A DNA stretch of 64,000 nucleotides from Pseudomonas costantinii (GTDB lineage: Bacteria; Pseudomonadota; Gammaproteobacteria; Pseudomonadales; Pseudomonadaceae), in the NCBI RefSeq assembly GCF_001870435.1, contig NZ_MDDR01000025.1, forward strand, positions 62,001-126,000, in the 5' to 3' direction. Of this stretch, positions 20,701 through 28,709 are shown in pieces. Made by a program: the position numbers and the translations under genes. The notes beneath the pieces are model-generated. The model was not told the origin of the DNA. It ran no database searches and saw only the letters and a list, made by a program, of their open reading frames with translations. The first letter of the stretch is position 1, and each line of letters begins with the position of its first letter.

Positions 20701-21101
20701 AACTCGGGGATGGCAATAACCACGTGGTGGTCAGCGGCAACATGCCGACGGTTGAGGTCGGGCACGGGGTCAATGACATCGAGTTCAAGGGCGGCATGGG
20801 TGAACTGGTGTTCGGCAAGGACATCAACCCCAACCAACTGTGGTTCCAGCACAAAGGGCAGGACCTGCAGATATCGGTGGTCGGCAGCAAGCAAGAGGTC
20901 ACGCTGCACAACTGGTATGCCGATGCGCCTGAGCGTCCACGGGACATCATGGCGGGGGATCGTCATCGCCTGATGGATCGGGATGTGGAGCACCTGGTCC
21001 AGGCCATGGCGGCGTTCGCACCGGCTGCGCCGGCGACGATGACCTTCGGTGCTGCCGAGCAACAGACCTTGCAACCGGTGCTGGCGGCCAACTGGCGATA
21101 A
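14796..21101 (+). CDS. Giant RTX protein with subtilisin-like (S8) protease and P domains
   Basis: This 2101-aa protein is the probable substrate of the adjacent type I secretion system. In order: an N-terminal region without recognised domain (1-400); paired EF-hand-like loops DANKDGVIDQNDP and DGTHDAKVDAGE (about 408-445); RTX nonapeptide-like repeats GGAGNDTL, GGQGDDVF and GGGGNDVL (about 545-727); an S8-type domain with His977 (NHATMVAG), Asn1078 (AAGGNS) and Ser1161 (GTSFAAP); a proprotein-convertase P domain (about 1265-1384); a second RTX block (about 1459-1495); a Pro-rich linker with a tandem repeat (about 1722-1889); and beta-helix-like Gly/Asn/Asp repeats with a haemolysin-related segment (about 1902-2046). 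The catalytic-Asp position reads F-E-P-G (Glu933). There is no N-terminal signal peptide, as expected for C-terminal-signal export. The GTG start has AAGGGAAG ahead of it. Biological target unknown. Confidence 0.9.
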   Translation: MAKLTLMQEQFGKDRFDVLTKDGKLVAAKWLNDGLGSYVMDPQTDRPYVVPADYDMNASIEQFKKIRAEYDGSLTSTRVSLYKDIYETFRQSGVGDLQRSYNGESHATGADFVPSFTNAASFNFGLISTVLGLTETEVIGGGGLYNLYKSFRPGGQNIKTEGEWWNNEPNVISIKTGMSIIHPDRDGQPLIDQGGPAWVAPPSVLNIEINPDPQANRQVQLENQLARDAMNGYINNAATHKIFTLEGILNKTDFVSTQMASLASGGIRPGEMQLDPNARPNSYLSQFYPAPDATKPDFSLRSAVTLNGLSAMSTFNTYVDPLLLDLTGNGVHMTDIRDGVLFDTDHSGTVKRTGWADRTTGMLVIDDGSGQVKDVSQMFSEYYGGKVGANGVAGEARFKDGFAALASEDANKDGVIDQNDPIWSKLRVWVDGTHDAKVDAGELKTLAELGITQINVRATTAPQGVERDGNRVLATGSFTINGKSQEALAVDFLGDPVSNTLNQQGTGTRVTSTTSGANSKTTIAYASQSTTGETLDAAKLGVNNVYGGAGNDTLIAAATGSWLVGGAGSNTYLGGQGDDVFVISASDDTRNIRGNGGRDTAIIVGSQDVFLNMAQAGLTVAEGGGGNDVIMSGGTGSAFIKGGSGNATLVGGGGNDVLVGGTGHNTIIGGSGKAVIYAGPQGDTIYASEGGSIIHAGGGADKIYGGAGNDVIEVGHGNASIDGDGGVNLVTLHGNHGDYRITRTATGYEVADKVAGRDGTVTLRNIQKLNFSDISAVDLQTPNAMPVADVLTVDKAGKAFDRTQAHLISAEALLANDQRLNSQGALHIANVGDAVGGTVSLTAQGDVLFTPDKHYDGLISFKYGVADAAGNLSASVVDLGSGQSAPMRAGVTLLTPEVPLDPLAAQEWYLSDTHVLPVWKDYTGKGVRIGQFEPGGEFATAPEIFDTTHPDLAPNIDQAWLQTQKTNGTLPGLVSNHATMVAGVMVGAKNGIGGVGVAYDAKLGGYYLAGKGDDLTGLGHMVSFDIANNSWGFTNDFALSSFQDGTINTAAALSMNAQYAASNGRGGLGTIIVAAGGNSRASGGNAQGSLTNNNRFSVEVGAINAQGDLSTLQIGSSPFSNPGASLLVSAPGSNVVSTSHMLETERGSTFGNDYTSMQGTSFAAPIVSGIVALMLEANPNLGYRDVQQILALSARKINDPSTQWTDNAAHAWNGGGLHTSNDYGFGEVDARAAVRLSEAWMTQSVGANEYVYSASSGALGKPLAAGATLTSSIAMNAGLNVEHVEIDFDATVGRLGDLTLKLISPDGTQSVLLNRQGKVPDGMAGASAADVGSTRSGSFKYTFMSTHDFGERSAGNWTLQVTDAASGLPVTLNNWSLRLYGSKASADDTYFYTDEYVKAVLGNAGRAVLDDAVNGVAGGRNTLNAAAVSGDTSVNLLTGVASIGGAALTVKNPSSIQNIVTGDGNDTLVAGNNDALLDGGRGNNTLTGGAGKDFFVVHRRDAGNDTITNFEAARGEIVDLVGFAGKKFADLQLTQQGADVKVDLGKGQSIVLKNQAVAGLTAANFKFQDSFVAPTAYVNSDASAAKPQEGLGTVVLNGGAKGVMYSSDAQGKNVASLSGTVYSHDSATSDVFVVAAQTGVTDYSNALRGFRHGIDKIDLRQTGVTDFSQLTVEHKNRATINNLAQIHGVYVTRNDSNTKLLYLDALDVAQVTASDFIFADHAPAVVAPVGPVVDHPNVDKPVVVGPLPPIDLHPSITIPDPIVVPPITIPDFKVPEHKTLEQILAERGIDLNPKVPEHKTIEQILAERGVGSLEPTTRPDIGTVGRTPIDIPSPRPILIPDIPAVDITHRDLNIPTRTPVDISFESARDRILGRTPTTVDPAGDPNVMTIKGFFADDVTLGDESKTLNIEASNVKVVAGNGDNTVNVTGRRGDISLGNGHNVVTGDIDKLTVGHGNNTITDSGSFTTVKLGDGNNHVVVSGNMPTVEVGHGVNDIEFKGGMGELVFGKDINPNQLWFQHKGQDLQISVVGSKQEVTLHNWYADAPERPRDIMAGDRHRLMDRDVEHLVQAMAAFAPAAPATMTFGAAEQQTLQPVLAANWR
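20116..20220 (+). repeat. In-frame tandem repeat in the Pro-rich linker of the RTX protein
   Basis: Two copies of a 15-residue unit, VPEHKT(L/I)EQILAERG, begin at about 20116 and 20176 with a 60-bp period. The DNA copies are similar but not identical, so the duplication is not very recent. Confidence 0.8.
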
Positions 21102-21126
21102 ACGCCGCACCTTAACCTGAAGAAAG

Positions 21127-21150
21127 GGCCCGCGATATTCATCGCGGGCC
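21127..21150. terminator. Bidirectional terminator between RTX gene and pstB
   Basis: A perfect 10-bp stem GGCCCGCGAT/ATCGCGGGCC with loop ATTC lies between the convergent RTX and pst genes. The T-rich tract is weak on both sides (TCTGGTTT on +, CTTTCTT on -), but position and stem strength fit termination of both transcripts. Confidence 0.7.
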
Positions 21151-21160
21151 TCTGGTTTGG

Positions 21161-21940
21161 CTAGCCAAACCGCCCAGTGATGTAGTCTTCCGTCTGCTTC
21201 ATCTTCGGTGTGGTAAAGATCTGATCGGTCTTGCCATGCTCAATCAATTCCCCCATGAACATGAACGCGGTGCTGTCCGACACCCGTGCGGCCTGCTGCA
21301 TGTTGTGGGTCACGATGATCACCGTGTATTGCGTCTTCAACTCCGTAATCAATTGCTCGATGCGCCCTGTAGAAATGGGATCGAGTGCTGAGGTCGGCTC
21401 ATCCAGCAATAACACCTGAGGCCGCAGCGCGATGGTGCGGGCGATGCACAGCCGCTGTTGCTGACCGCCGGAGAGGCTTTGTGCACTCTGGTTGAGTTTG
21501 TCTTTCACCTCATCCCACAGAGCGCCACCGCGCAAGGCTTGCTCGACACGATCATTCATTTCGCGCCGGGACAATTTTTCATGGTGGCGTACGGCATAGG
21601 CGATGTTGTCGTAGATCGACATCGGGAATGGTACGGGCTTCTGAAACACCATGCCGACGTGGCTGCGCAGGCGGTTCATCGAGTAGCCGGGGGCGAGGAT
21701 GTTTTCGCCATTGAGCAACACTTCGCCACGGGCTTCCTGCTTGGGGTACATCGAGTAGATGCGGTTGAACACCCGCAGCATGGTGGATTTGCCGCAGCCC
21801 GAAGGGCCGATGATGGCGGTGATGCGCTTCTCTGGAATATCGATGTTGATGGATTTCAGCGAGCGTTGGTTGTTGTAGAAGAATTCCAACCCACGCACCT
21901 GGATTTTGGTTTTGTCGGGAGCAATGCCGGTGGCGTCCAT
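21161..21940 (-). CDS. pstB: Phosphate ABC transporter ATP-binding protein PstB
   Basis: PstB is the ATPase of the high-affinity phosphate importer PstSCAB. The 259-aa product has Walker [10 protein letters not shown] (about residues 43-51), signature [17 protein letters not shown] and Walker [14 protein letters not shown], with PstB-typical [11 protein letters not shown] after Walker A. The start ATG overlaps the pstA stop by one base (TGATG). In most pseudomonads phoU follows pstB, but here the operon ends at a terminator and faces the RTX gene. Confidence 0.95.
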   Translation of the reverse strand: MDATGIAPDKTKIQVRGLEFFYNNQRSLKSINIDIPEKRITAIIGPSGCGKSTMLRVFNRIYSMYPKQEARGEVLLNGENILAPGYSMNRLRSHVGMVFQKPVPFPMSIYDNIAYAVRHHEKLSRREMNDRVEQALRGGALWDEVKDKLNQSAQSLSGGQQQRLCIARTIALRPQVLLLDEPTSALDPISTGRIEQLITELKTQYTVIIVTHNMQQAARVSDSTAFMFMGELIEHGKTDQIFTTPKMKQTEDYITGRFG

Positions 21941-22812
21941 CAGTGAGACCTATTGCGTAAAAGAATCAGGCGGGATGCCAGGCTGAGTACGAGCACGAAC
22001 AGCGTCAGAACCAACGCACCCGCCCACGCGAGCGAATGCCAGTCATCGAACGGGCTCATGGCGTACTGGAAAATAACCACGGGGACGCTGGCAATCGGCT
22101 TGAGCAGGTTACTGCTCCAGAACTGGTTGCCGAAGGCGGTGAACAGCAGGGGCGCGGTCTCCCCGGTGATTCGGGCCAAGGCCAGCAGGATGCCGGTGAC
22201 GACACCGGCCTTGGCCGCTCTCAACACAATTTGCAGCGTCAACTTCCATTGCGGCACACCGAGAGCCAGGGCTGCCTCGCGCATGGTCGAGGGCTGCAGT
22301 TGCAGCATCTCATCGGTGGTACGCACGACCACCGGAATCACCAACAGCGCCAAGGCCAATGCACCGGCAATAGCGGAAAACCCGACCTGGTGATTGGTGA
22401 GCAAGTTCAGCGGCAGGATGACCCCGGTGTAGATGAACAGACCCAGCACAATCGACGGCGCGGACAAGAGGATGTCGTTGATGAAACGCACCGTAGTCCC
22501 CAGACGCGAATGGCGTGCGAATTCTGCCAGCCAGATGCCTGCCATGAGCCCGATCGGAGTACCGATCAGCAATGCGATGGCGGACATCAGCGCGCTGCCA
22601 TAAAACGCGTTGGCCAGCCCGCCTTCGGTGCCGGGCGGTGGGGTCATCTGGGTAAACAGGCGCAGGTTAAGGGCCTGGAAACCATTGACGATGGTCGTCA
22701 GCAGAATCCACGCCAGCCACAGCAAGCCAAAGGCTGTCGCACCGCAGCTGAGGAACATGGCCACGCCATTTTTAAGCGCGCGTTTTCGGTAGAGACGTTC
22801 GTTGGCGTTCAT
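21940..22812 (-). CDS. pstA: Phosphate ABC transporter permease PstA
   Basis: PstA is one of the two membrane subunits of the phosphate importer. The 290-aa product has six predicted membrane segments (for example [20 protein letters not shown] near 14 and [20 protein letters not shown] near 110). The binding-protein-dependent EAA-like loop is [30 protein letters not shown] (about 183-212). Its ATG overlaps the pstC stop by four bases, so the genes are translationally coupled. Confidence 0.94.
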   Translation of the reverse strand: MNANERLYRKRALKNGVAMFLSCGATAFGLLWLAWILLTTIVNGFQALNLRLFTQMTPPPGTEGGLANAFYGSALMSAIALLIGTPIGLMAGIWLAEFARHSRLGTTVRFINDILLSAPSIVLGLFIYTGVILPLNLLTNHQVGFSAIAGALALALLVIPVVVRTTDEMLQLQPSTMREAALALGVPQWKLTLQIVLRAAKAGVVTGILLALARITGETAPLLFTAFGNQFWSSNLLKPIASVPVVIFQYAMSPFDDWHSLAWAGALVLTLFVLVLSLASRLILLRNRSH

Positions 22813-23822
22813 ATCCCTTCCTTACGCGACAGGCGCATCAGCATCAGCCGCGCCAGCGCCAGCACGACGAAGGTCACGATAAACAGCAGGAAGCCCAAGG
22901 CAATCAGCGCGGAACGATGGAGGTCGGTGTAGGCCTCGCTGAATTCGTTGGCGATGACGGAAGCGATGGAGCTGCTGGGCATCAGCAGGGAGGCGGAAAA
23001 TTGTTGGGCGTTACCCAATACGAAGGTCACTGCCATGGTCTCGCCAAGCGCACGACCGAGGCCGAGAAAGATGCCGCCGACCACCGCCGAGCGGGTGTAA
23101 GGCAAGACGATGTCCCATACGACTTCCCACGTAGTGCTACCCAGTGCGTAGGCAGACTCTTTCAATTGCGTGGGCACGCTGCGAAACACCTCATGCATCA
23201 CCGAGGTGATGAACGGCATGATCATCACTGCCAGCACGATGCCAGCAGTGAGCATGCCAATCCCCAGTGGTGGCCCCTGGAACAGGGAACCGACAAAGGG
23301 CAGGGCGCCCAGGTAATCATTGATCAACGGCGACAGGTGTTCGGCCATGAACGGCCCGAACACGAATAAACCCCACATGCCATAAATGATCGAGGGGATA
23401 CCCGCGAGCAGTTCAATGGCCGATGCCACCGGCATTTTCAGCCAGGGCGGCGCGACTTCCGTAAGAAAAATGGCGATGCCGAAACTCACCGGAACGGCAA
23501 TCAGCAACGCCAGAAACGAGGTGACCAAGGTGCCGTAAATCGGCACCACGGCGCCAAAGTGGTTATTGACCGCATCCCACTCGGTGCTGGTGATAAAACC
23601 GAAACCAAACGTCTTGAAGGCCAGCCCGCCACCCCAGAGGGTCGAGGCTGCAATGGCACCCAGCAGCGCCAATACCAGCATGGCTGCGCCGAACATCGAG
23701 CGTTTGAACCACAGATCGTGGCGTTGATCGCGGGCGGCGCGGCTGTCGCCCCGTGTGTCGCTCGCGTGAGTAGTCATTACCAGGGGTTGGACGGTGTCAT
23801 TCATATCAGATGTGCTCACCAC
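22809..23822 (-). CDS. pstC: Phosphate ABC transporter permease PstC
   Basis: PstC is the partner permease of PstA. The 337-aa product has a hydrophilic N-terminus, six or so membrane helices and the EAA-like loop KESAYALGSTTWEVVWDIVLPYT (about 222-244). The GTG at 23822 has GAGG about ten bases upstream. An ATG at 23804 (MNDTVQP) is an equally possible start, giving 331 residues. It is separated from pstS by 45 bp. Confidence 0.93.
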   Translation of the reverse strand: MVSTSDMNDTVQPLVMTTHASDTRGDSRAARDQRHDLWFKRSMFGAAMLVLALLGAIAASTLWGGGLAFKTFGFGFITSTEWDAVNNHFGAVVPIYGTLVTSFLALLIAVPVSFGIAIFLTEVAPPWLKMPVASAIELLAGIPSIIYGMWGLFVFGPFMAEHLSPLINDYLGALPFVGSLFQGPPLGIGMLTAGIVLAVMIMPFITSVMHEVFRSVPTQLKESAYALGSTTWEVVWDIVLPYTRSAVVGGIFLGLGRALGETMAVTFVLGNAQQFSASLLMPSSSIASVIANEFSEAYTDLHRSALIALGFLLFIVTFVVLALARLMLMRLSRKEGI

Positions 23823-23867
23823 CTGCCTCGATCACCTGGTGACCGAGGAGGGCGGTCGTAGGGCGAG

Positions 23868-24884
23868 TCAGTTGGTGAAGTCAGACTTCCAGTAACCTTC
23901 GATACGCGACACCAGAGAGTCCGGCAGTGCTACGTAGTCCAGCGCCGCTGCCTGTTGCTGACCTTTTTCCAGTGACCACTTGAAGAAGCTGAACGCCGCC
24001 TGGCTTTGCTCAGCATTCTTGGGCTGCTTGTACATGATGATCCAGGTAGTCGCCGTAATTGGCCATGCGCCTTCGCCTGGTGCGTTGGTCATGATCAGGT
24101 TGAAGTCCTTGGCGTTGGCCCAGTCGGCGGTGTCAGCGGCAGCCTGGAAGGCCTTGGCGTTAGGCTCGACGAATTTGCCCGAAGCGTTTTTCAGCGAGGC
24201 ATAAGTCATCTTGTTCTGCAGGGCGTAGGCGTATTCCACAAAGCCGATCGAGTTCTTGATCTGCTTCACGTAGGCCGAAACGCCTTCGTTGCCTTTGCCG
24301 CCGACACCGACTGGCCAAGGCACGGTGGTACCGAAACCAATCTTGGTTTTCCAGCTGTCGCTGACTTTGGCCAAGTAGTTGGTGAAGTTGTACGAGGTGC
24401 CGGAACCGTCCGAACGGTGCACCACAGTGATGTTCGCGCTTGGCAGTTTCACGCCAGGGTTGAGTGCGGCGATGGCCGGGTCGTTCCAGGCCTTGATATC
24501 ACCGAGGAAGATCTTCGCCAGGGTATCGCCATCGAGTTTCAGTTGGCCTGCGGCCACACCCTCTACGTTCATTACCGGCACGATGCCGCCGATCACGCTG
24601 GGGAACTGGCCCAGGCCACCGGCTTTGAGCTCATCGGCCGACAGCGGGGCGTCGGAGGCGCCGAAGTCAACGGTGGCTGCCTTGATCTGGGCGATGCCGC
24701 CGCCGGAACCGATCGACTGATAGTTGATGCGGTTGCTGGAGTTCTTGCTGTAGTCCTGCGACCACTTGGACAGCACCGGGTAGACGAAGCTGGAGCCTGC
24801 GCCGGTGACGTCGGTGGCATGGGCTACGCCGCTCAGGCACAGGGCGCTCAACAAAACAGACAGACTTTTTTTAGTCGGCAACAT
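23868..24884 (-). CDS. pstS: Phosphate-binding periplasmic protein PstS
   Basis: PstS captures phosphate in the periplasm for PstCAB. The 338-aa product has a signal peptide (about residues 1-24, ending AHA) and then TGAGSSFVYPVLSKW, the E. coli-type PstS N-terminus. Phosphate-contact motifs are GSGGGIAQI and HRSDGSGTSYNFTNYL. An in-frame GTG lies immediately before the ATG; the ATG at 24884 is used because GAGG is about ten bases upstream. I looked for a PhoB box in the 283 bp upstream and found only a half-matching candidate. Confidence 0.94.
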   Translation of the reverse strand: MLPTKKSLSVLLSALCLSGVAHATDVTGAGSSFVYPVLSKWSQDYSKNSSNRINYQSIGSGGGIAQIKAATVDFGASDAPLSADELKAGGLGQFPSVIGGIVPVMNVEGVAAGQLKLDGDTLAKIFLGDIKAWNDPAIAALNPGVKLPSANITVVHRSDGSGTSYNFTNYLAKVSDSWKTKIGFGTTVPWPVGVGGKGNEGVSAYVKQIKNSIGFVEYAYALQNKMTYASLKNASGKFVEPNAKAFQAAADTADWANAKDFNLIMTNAPGEGAWPITATTWIIMYKQPKNAEQSQAAFSFFKWSLEKGQQQAAALDYVALPDSLVSRIEGYWKSDFTN

Positions 24885-25167
24885 CACGACAACACCTCAA
24901 GGGAAGGGGTAAGTGGAAAGATCCACCTGTCTAGGACGTGACGATTTAATTCCCGGTATGTGTCTTTTTGATGACGGTTTGGCTTTATGAAGAAACATTT
25001 AGAAATGTTTTCGACTGAAGGTGAGCACGGGTTTATCCGTCGGCGTTTCAGCTTACTTGATGAGTGCTGGGTATGGCTCTTTGCTACTTACTTTGGCTTC
25101 AATGCTGTCAATCCCAATGTGTCTTGGCTAAATTGAACGTTACTCAGCTTTTAAGACACGGACTGTC

Positions 25168-26745
25168 ATGACTACGCTAACGCCGATCATCACGACCAAT
25201 CCCCTCATTGCTCGAGCTGTCGCCGTCACTCCTTCGTCCCCGCTGGCGAATGCCGTAGACGTCTCACCAGCTCGACCTTCTTCGGTAGTCAGTCTCGGCA
25301 ATCCAGCTGCCGTCGCTGTCGATACCTACTCTCGAAACGGATTGTTGCCGGGTCAAGAGAGCGTGCGCACCTGGGAAAGTAGCAATCAGGACGCTGTTAC
25401 CAACATCATGAATACCCGCTTCAACGCGATCTCCGCGGCCAGTCGCTACAACGGCCTGGGAGCGGCCTTGGTGGATCAGTTCACTAAAGGTGACGGGGCG
25501 GGTATTTCACAATCTGTGCTCACTACCACGGCTGACCGGGCCGGGGATGCCGGAGCGATCAAGGCCGATCAGGCGTTGCTGCACAGCAAGGCCGATAATC
25601 AGGTCAGCCTCAGTATCAAGACCGCCAGCGGCAAGACCGTCACGTTCAGCCTGTCCAGCCAGAAAGACGGCCTTGGCGTGCAGGCCTCAGTCGAGGGTGG
25701 CGACTTGACCACTGATGAGCTCAAGGCCGTCGGCCAATTGGGCAGCGCCTTCCAGGCCTCGGTCGACGGGCTGACCGCCGTACCGCCAAAACTCGACCTG
25801 AGCAAACTGACCCAGTTCGACACCAAGCTGCTGGCGTCCGTCGATCTTAATGCCAAGGTGAAGTCCCAGGACGGCGGCGACCTGACCCTGGCCTTCCACG
25901 CCGACAACCAGAGCCGCACCACGCGCATGAGTGGCCCGGCTGGTGAGGTTGACCTGGCGGTGGACCTGAAAAACACCGCGATCCTCGGTGACGCCAAACA
26001 GCAGGCCAAGGCGCTGAAAACCTACCTCGCCCAATTCGACCGAGTGCAGCAGCGGGGCAGTGCCAACGCGGATCTGATGGCGATGTTCAAGGACGCGTTC
26101 AGCGCCATGAACAGCAACTATCCGCAAGGCGCTACCGCCCAGGACGCTTTGACCCGCAACCCGACTGATAAGGGGTTGCTCACTGGCCTGGCGGACTTCA
26201 AGGCCTCCATCAAGCAGACCGTTGAAAGATCCAACGACATGCGCCCATCGGAAGTCGACAGCTTTTCCTACAACGTGTCGCAGAAGACTCAAGTCAGTGG
26301 TCGTAGCACAGCCGATCGCAGCGTCACTCAGAACCAGCAATCGACGCTGTCGGCAAGCTTCCACAAAAGCCTCGACGGCGGGAAAGCCCCGGTTCTGGAC
26401 GGCAGTCGCGAGTCGCAGAACTATCTCTATGTGCAAGTGCAGGACAAGGCCAGCAGCACCGCGAGCTTCTCCTACAAAGATGGCCAACTGGCCAGAGCCT
26501 CCGTCACGCAAGCAGCGGTGCAGAATACCCATACGCAAAAATATGTGATGGCCCAGCTGGTGGAAGACACCGTGGTGCCGAAGGAAGGCTCATCCAAGCG
26601 CGATTACTTGGTGCTGCTTGAACACGCAGCCAAGGAAAGCAAGAAATCCAAGGATGCATTGGAGCAGTCAACGTTGAAGGATGCCCTGGCGAATATGCAT
26701 GACTCGGTCATGCTGCAGGATGATCCGGATGTGCTGATGCGCTGA
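25168..26745 (+). CDS. Conserved-looking protein of unknown function, 525 aa
   Basis: I cannot assign a function. The 525-aa product has no evident signal peptide or membrane helix. The N-terminus (about 1-60) is rich in Ala, Ser, Thr, Val and Pro. The rest is soluble, with alternating polar strands (VSLSIKTASGKTVTFSLSSQ near 150) and charged C-terminal helices (HAAKESKKSKDALEQSTLKD near 488). It lies alone between divergent pstS and a strong terminator. It may be secreted by a non-Sec route or be a cytosolic structural protein, but nothing in the sequence decides this. Confidence 0.8.
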   Translation: MTTLTPIITTNPLIARAVAVTPSSPLANAVDVSPARPSSVVSLGNPAAVAVDTYSRNGLLPGQESVRTWESSNQDAVTNIMNTRFNAISAASRYNGLGAALVDQFTKGDGAGISQSVLTTTADRAGDAGAIKADQALLHSKADNQVSLSIKTASGKTVTFSLSSQKDGLGVQASVEGGDLTTDELKAVGQLGSAFQASVDGLTAVPPKLDLSKLTQFDTKLLASVDLNAKVKSQDGGDLTLAFHADNQSRTTRMSGPAGEVDLAVDLKNTAILGDAKQQAKALKTYLAQFDRVQQRGSANADLMAMFKDAFSAMNSNYPQGATAQDALTRNPTDKGLLTGLADFKASIKQTVERSNDMRPSEVDSFSYNVSQKTQVSGRSTADRSVTQNQQSTLSASFHKSLDGGKAPVLDGSRESQNYLYVQVQDKASSTASFSYKDGQLARASVTQAAVQNTHTQKYVMAQLVEDTVVPKEGSSKRDYLVLLEHAAKESKKSKDALEQSTLKDALANMHDSVMLQDDPDVLMR

Positions 26746-26763
26746 CGTTCGTAGTGATCAAGG

Positions 26764-26799
26764 CGGGAAGGCCCAGTGATGAGCCTTCCCGTTTTTTTT
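26764..26799 (+). terminator. Terminator after the 525-aa protein gene
   Basis: Stem CGGGAAGGC (26764-26772) / GCCTTCCCG (26783-26791) followed by TTTTTTTT. Confidence 0.92.
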
Positions 26800-26986
26800 G
26801 CCCGACAGGCATGCGGTGCCATGCCAGATTAGGCTTTTGAATCCATTCGATATTCTGTAGCCTTGCGCAGCTTCACCTTTACCCGTGCTTGATGAATACA
26901 ATCACTTCGTCCGGCGGCGCCCGAAGGGCTCCAGAGCCGGTGGTACACTCGACTTTCGCGCAACTGCGCCTGCAGGTCTTGCGAAC

Positions 26987-28045
26987 ATGACGCAAATTTC
27001 CGAACGCCTTCTGGTTCAAGCCCACCTTGACGCCAAGCAGCCTAAGGCTCTAAGTGCCGATGAAGAGGCCAGTCTGCGTGCTGACATCGCCGCTGAGCTC
27101 AAGGCTCAAGACGCGGTGCTGGTCGCGCATTTCTATTGCGATCCGGTGATTCAGGCCTTGGCCGAAGAAACCGGTGGCTGTGTCTCCGACTCCCTGGAAA
27201 TGGCGCGCTTCGGCGCTGCCCACCCGGCCAAGACCGTACTGGTCGCCGGTGTGCGTTTCATGGGCGAGACCGCCAAAATTCTTACCCCCGAAAAACGCAT
27301 CCTGATGCCAACCCTGGAAGCCACGTGCTCCCTGGACTTGGGTTGCCCAGTGGATGAGTTTTCGGCGTTCTGCGATCAGCATCCCGAGCGCACCGTGGTG
27401 GTGTACGCCAACACGTCGGCGGCGGTCAAAGCCCGGGCGGATTGGGTGGTGACCTCCAGTTGCGCACTGGAAATCGTCGAAAGCCTGATGGATAACGGCG
27501 AGACGATTATCTGGGGGCCGGACAAGCATTTGGGCACCTACATCCAGCGTCAGACCGGTGCGGATATGTTGCTGTGGGACGGTGCGTGCATCGTCCATGA
27601 AGAGTTCAAGTCCAAGCAGCTTGAGGACATGAAGGCGTTGTACCCGGATGCTGCGATCCTGGTGCACCCGGAGTCGCCGACGGCGGTGATCGAGTTGGCG
27701 GATGCGGTGGGCTCCACCAGTCAGTTGATTGCGGCAGCGCAGCGTTTGCCGAACAAGACCTTCATCGTGGCTACCGATCGCGGCATCTTCTACAAGATGC
27801 AGCAGCTGTGCCCGGACAAGGTATTTGTTGAGGCGCCTACCGCCGGTAACGGCGCTGCGTGCCGTAGTTGCGCGCACTGCCCGTGGATGGCGATGAATAC
27901 GCTGGAGCGTACGCTGCAGTGCCTGCGTGAGGGGACTAACGAGATCTTTGTCGAGCCTTCGGTGATCCCACACGCCGTACGCCCGCTCAAGCGCATGCTG
28001 GACTTCACTCAGGCTGCGCGCCTCAGGCTGGCCGGCAACGCCTGA
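26987..28045 (+). CDS. nadA: Quinolinate synthase NadA
   Basis: NadA condenses iminoaspartate with dihydroxyacetone phosphate to quinolinate in NAD synthesis. The 352-aa product has the [4Fe-4S]-ligand cysteines in CSLDLGCP (about residues 120-128) and [13 protein letters not shown] (near 297-309), and the family motif [15 protein letters not shown]. The frame stays open upstream to 26885, but the ATG at 26987 (MTQISERLL) gives the normal family length and is chosen. Confidence 0.95.
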   Translation: MTQISERLLVQAHLDAKQPKALSADEEASLRADIAAELKAQDAVLVAHFYCDPVIQALAEETGGCVSDSLEMARFGAAHPAKTVLVAGVRFMGETAKILTPEKRILMPTLEATCSLDLGCPVDEFSAFCDQHPERTVVVYANTSAAVKARADWVVTSSCALEIVESLMDNGETIIWGPDKHLGTYIQRQTGADMLLWDGACIVHEEFKSKQLEDMKALYPDAAILVHPESPTAVIELADAVGSTSQLIAAAQRLPNKTFIVATDRGIFYKMQQLCPDKVFVEAPTAGNGAACRSCAHCPWMAMNTLERTLQCLREGTNEIFVEPSVIPHAVRPLKRMLDFTQAARLRLAGNA

Positions 28046-28066
28046 CCCAAGGCCAACACAGTAAAA

Positions 28067-28096
28067 ATGTGGGAGCAGGCAAGCCAGCTCCCACAC
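28067..28096. repeat. REP palindrome between nadA and the RDD gene
   Basis: TGTGGGAGC AGGCAAGCCA GCTCCCACA is a REP-type hairpin in the convergent intergenic space, where it may also help end both transcripts. Confidence 0.75.
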
Positions 28097-28115
28097 TTGT
28101 TTGTATCGTTCGAAT

Positions 28116-28604
28116 TTATTTCTTCTGCTTCGGAATCCGCACCAACTGCGTATCCGAATAGATGTCGTGCCAGCTGCGTTTGTGCTTATCAAACAGCGAC
28201 CAGAAAAACCCCAGCCCTCCACACAACCACGACGCAATCGACACCACAAAACGCAACAGCGCCTGCCACAGACTGATCCGCGATCCATCGGCATTCTGCA
28301 CACGCACGCCCCACACCTGCATGCCCAGGGTCTGCCCGGAATGAGTCCAGAACTTGGCAAAGAACCCAAACAACACAAAGAACAAAATCGTCGATAGCAA
28401 CGGGTCGCCGTCCAGCGCGCCGGACTCGGTAAGCGTGCGCATCTTGGCCTCGCCCACAAACGCGATCCACACCAACTTGTAGATGAAGGCGGTGACGATC
28501 AGCAGGGCCGTGCATAACAGGAAGTCATAGAACATCGCTGCCAGGCGACGGCCCAGGCCAACGGCGGGGAACTCGCCTTGGGGGCTCAGCAGGGGTTTGG
28601 ACAT
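28116..28604 (-). CDS. RDD family membrane protein
   Basis: This is a small integral membrane protein of the RDD family, whose function is mostly unknown (some members act in ion transport). The 162-aa product has the founding RRLAAMFYDFLL motif near residue 17, with membrane segments at about 22-45, 65-85 and 118-140. A conserved GQTLGMQVWGVRV follows the second. The C-terminus is basic (IPKQKK). The start at 28604 (MSKPLLSPQGEF) is chosen over an upstream in-frame ATG that would add 19 atypical residues. It is convergent with nadA. Confidence 0.85.
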   Translation of the reverse strand: MSKPLLSPQGEFPAVGLGRRLAAMFYDFLLCTALLIVTAFIYKLVWIAFVGEAKMRTLTESGALDGDPLLSTILFFVLFGFFAKFWTHSGQTLGMQVWGVRVQNADGSRISLWQALLRFVVSIASWLCGGLGFFWSLFDKHKRSWHDIYSDTQLVRIPKQKK

Positions 28605-28661
28605 GGCAGGACTCTCTGAAGAAAAAAGACATTTTACGGGCCATACCCACACAGCGCCCAT

Positions 28662-28697
28662 AAAAAAGCCCCTGATGGTGACATCAGGGGCTTTTTG
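28662..28697 (-). terminator. Terminator of the cold-shock gene
   Basis: An 11-bp stem AGCCCCTGATG/CATCAGGGGCT with loop GTGA. On the minus strand it is followed by a run of T residues and lies just past the csp stop at 28710. Confidence 0.9.
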
Positions 28698-28709
28698 TCG
28701 CAGGAAGGA

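Noticed and set aside
24960..25000. Candidate PhoB box upstream of pstS (ATGACGG...ATGAAG on +)
   Set aside because: The two half sites are 16 bp apart instead of the 11-bp period of a Pho box and match only partly.
8890..26760. Direct repeat of the tRNA-Lys 3' end marking an island boundary
   Set aside because: No second copy of the TTCGAATCCCACACGACC segment was seen in the downstream intergenic spaces.
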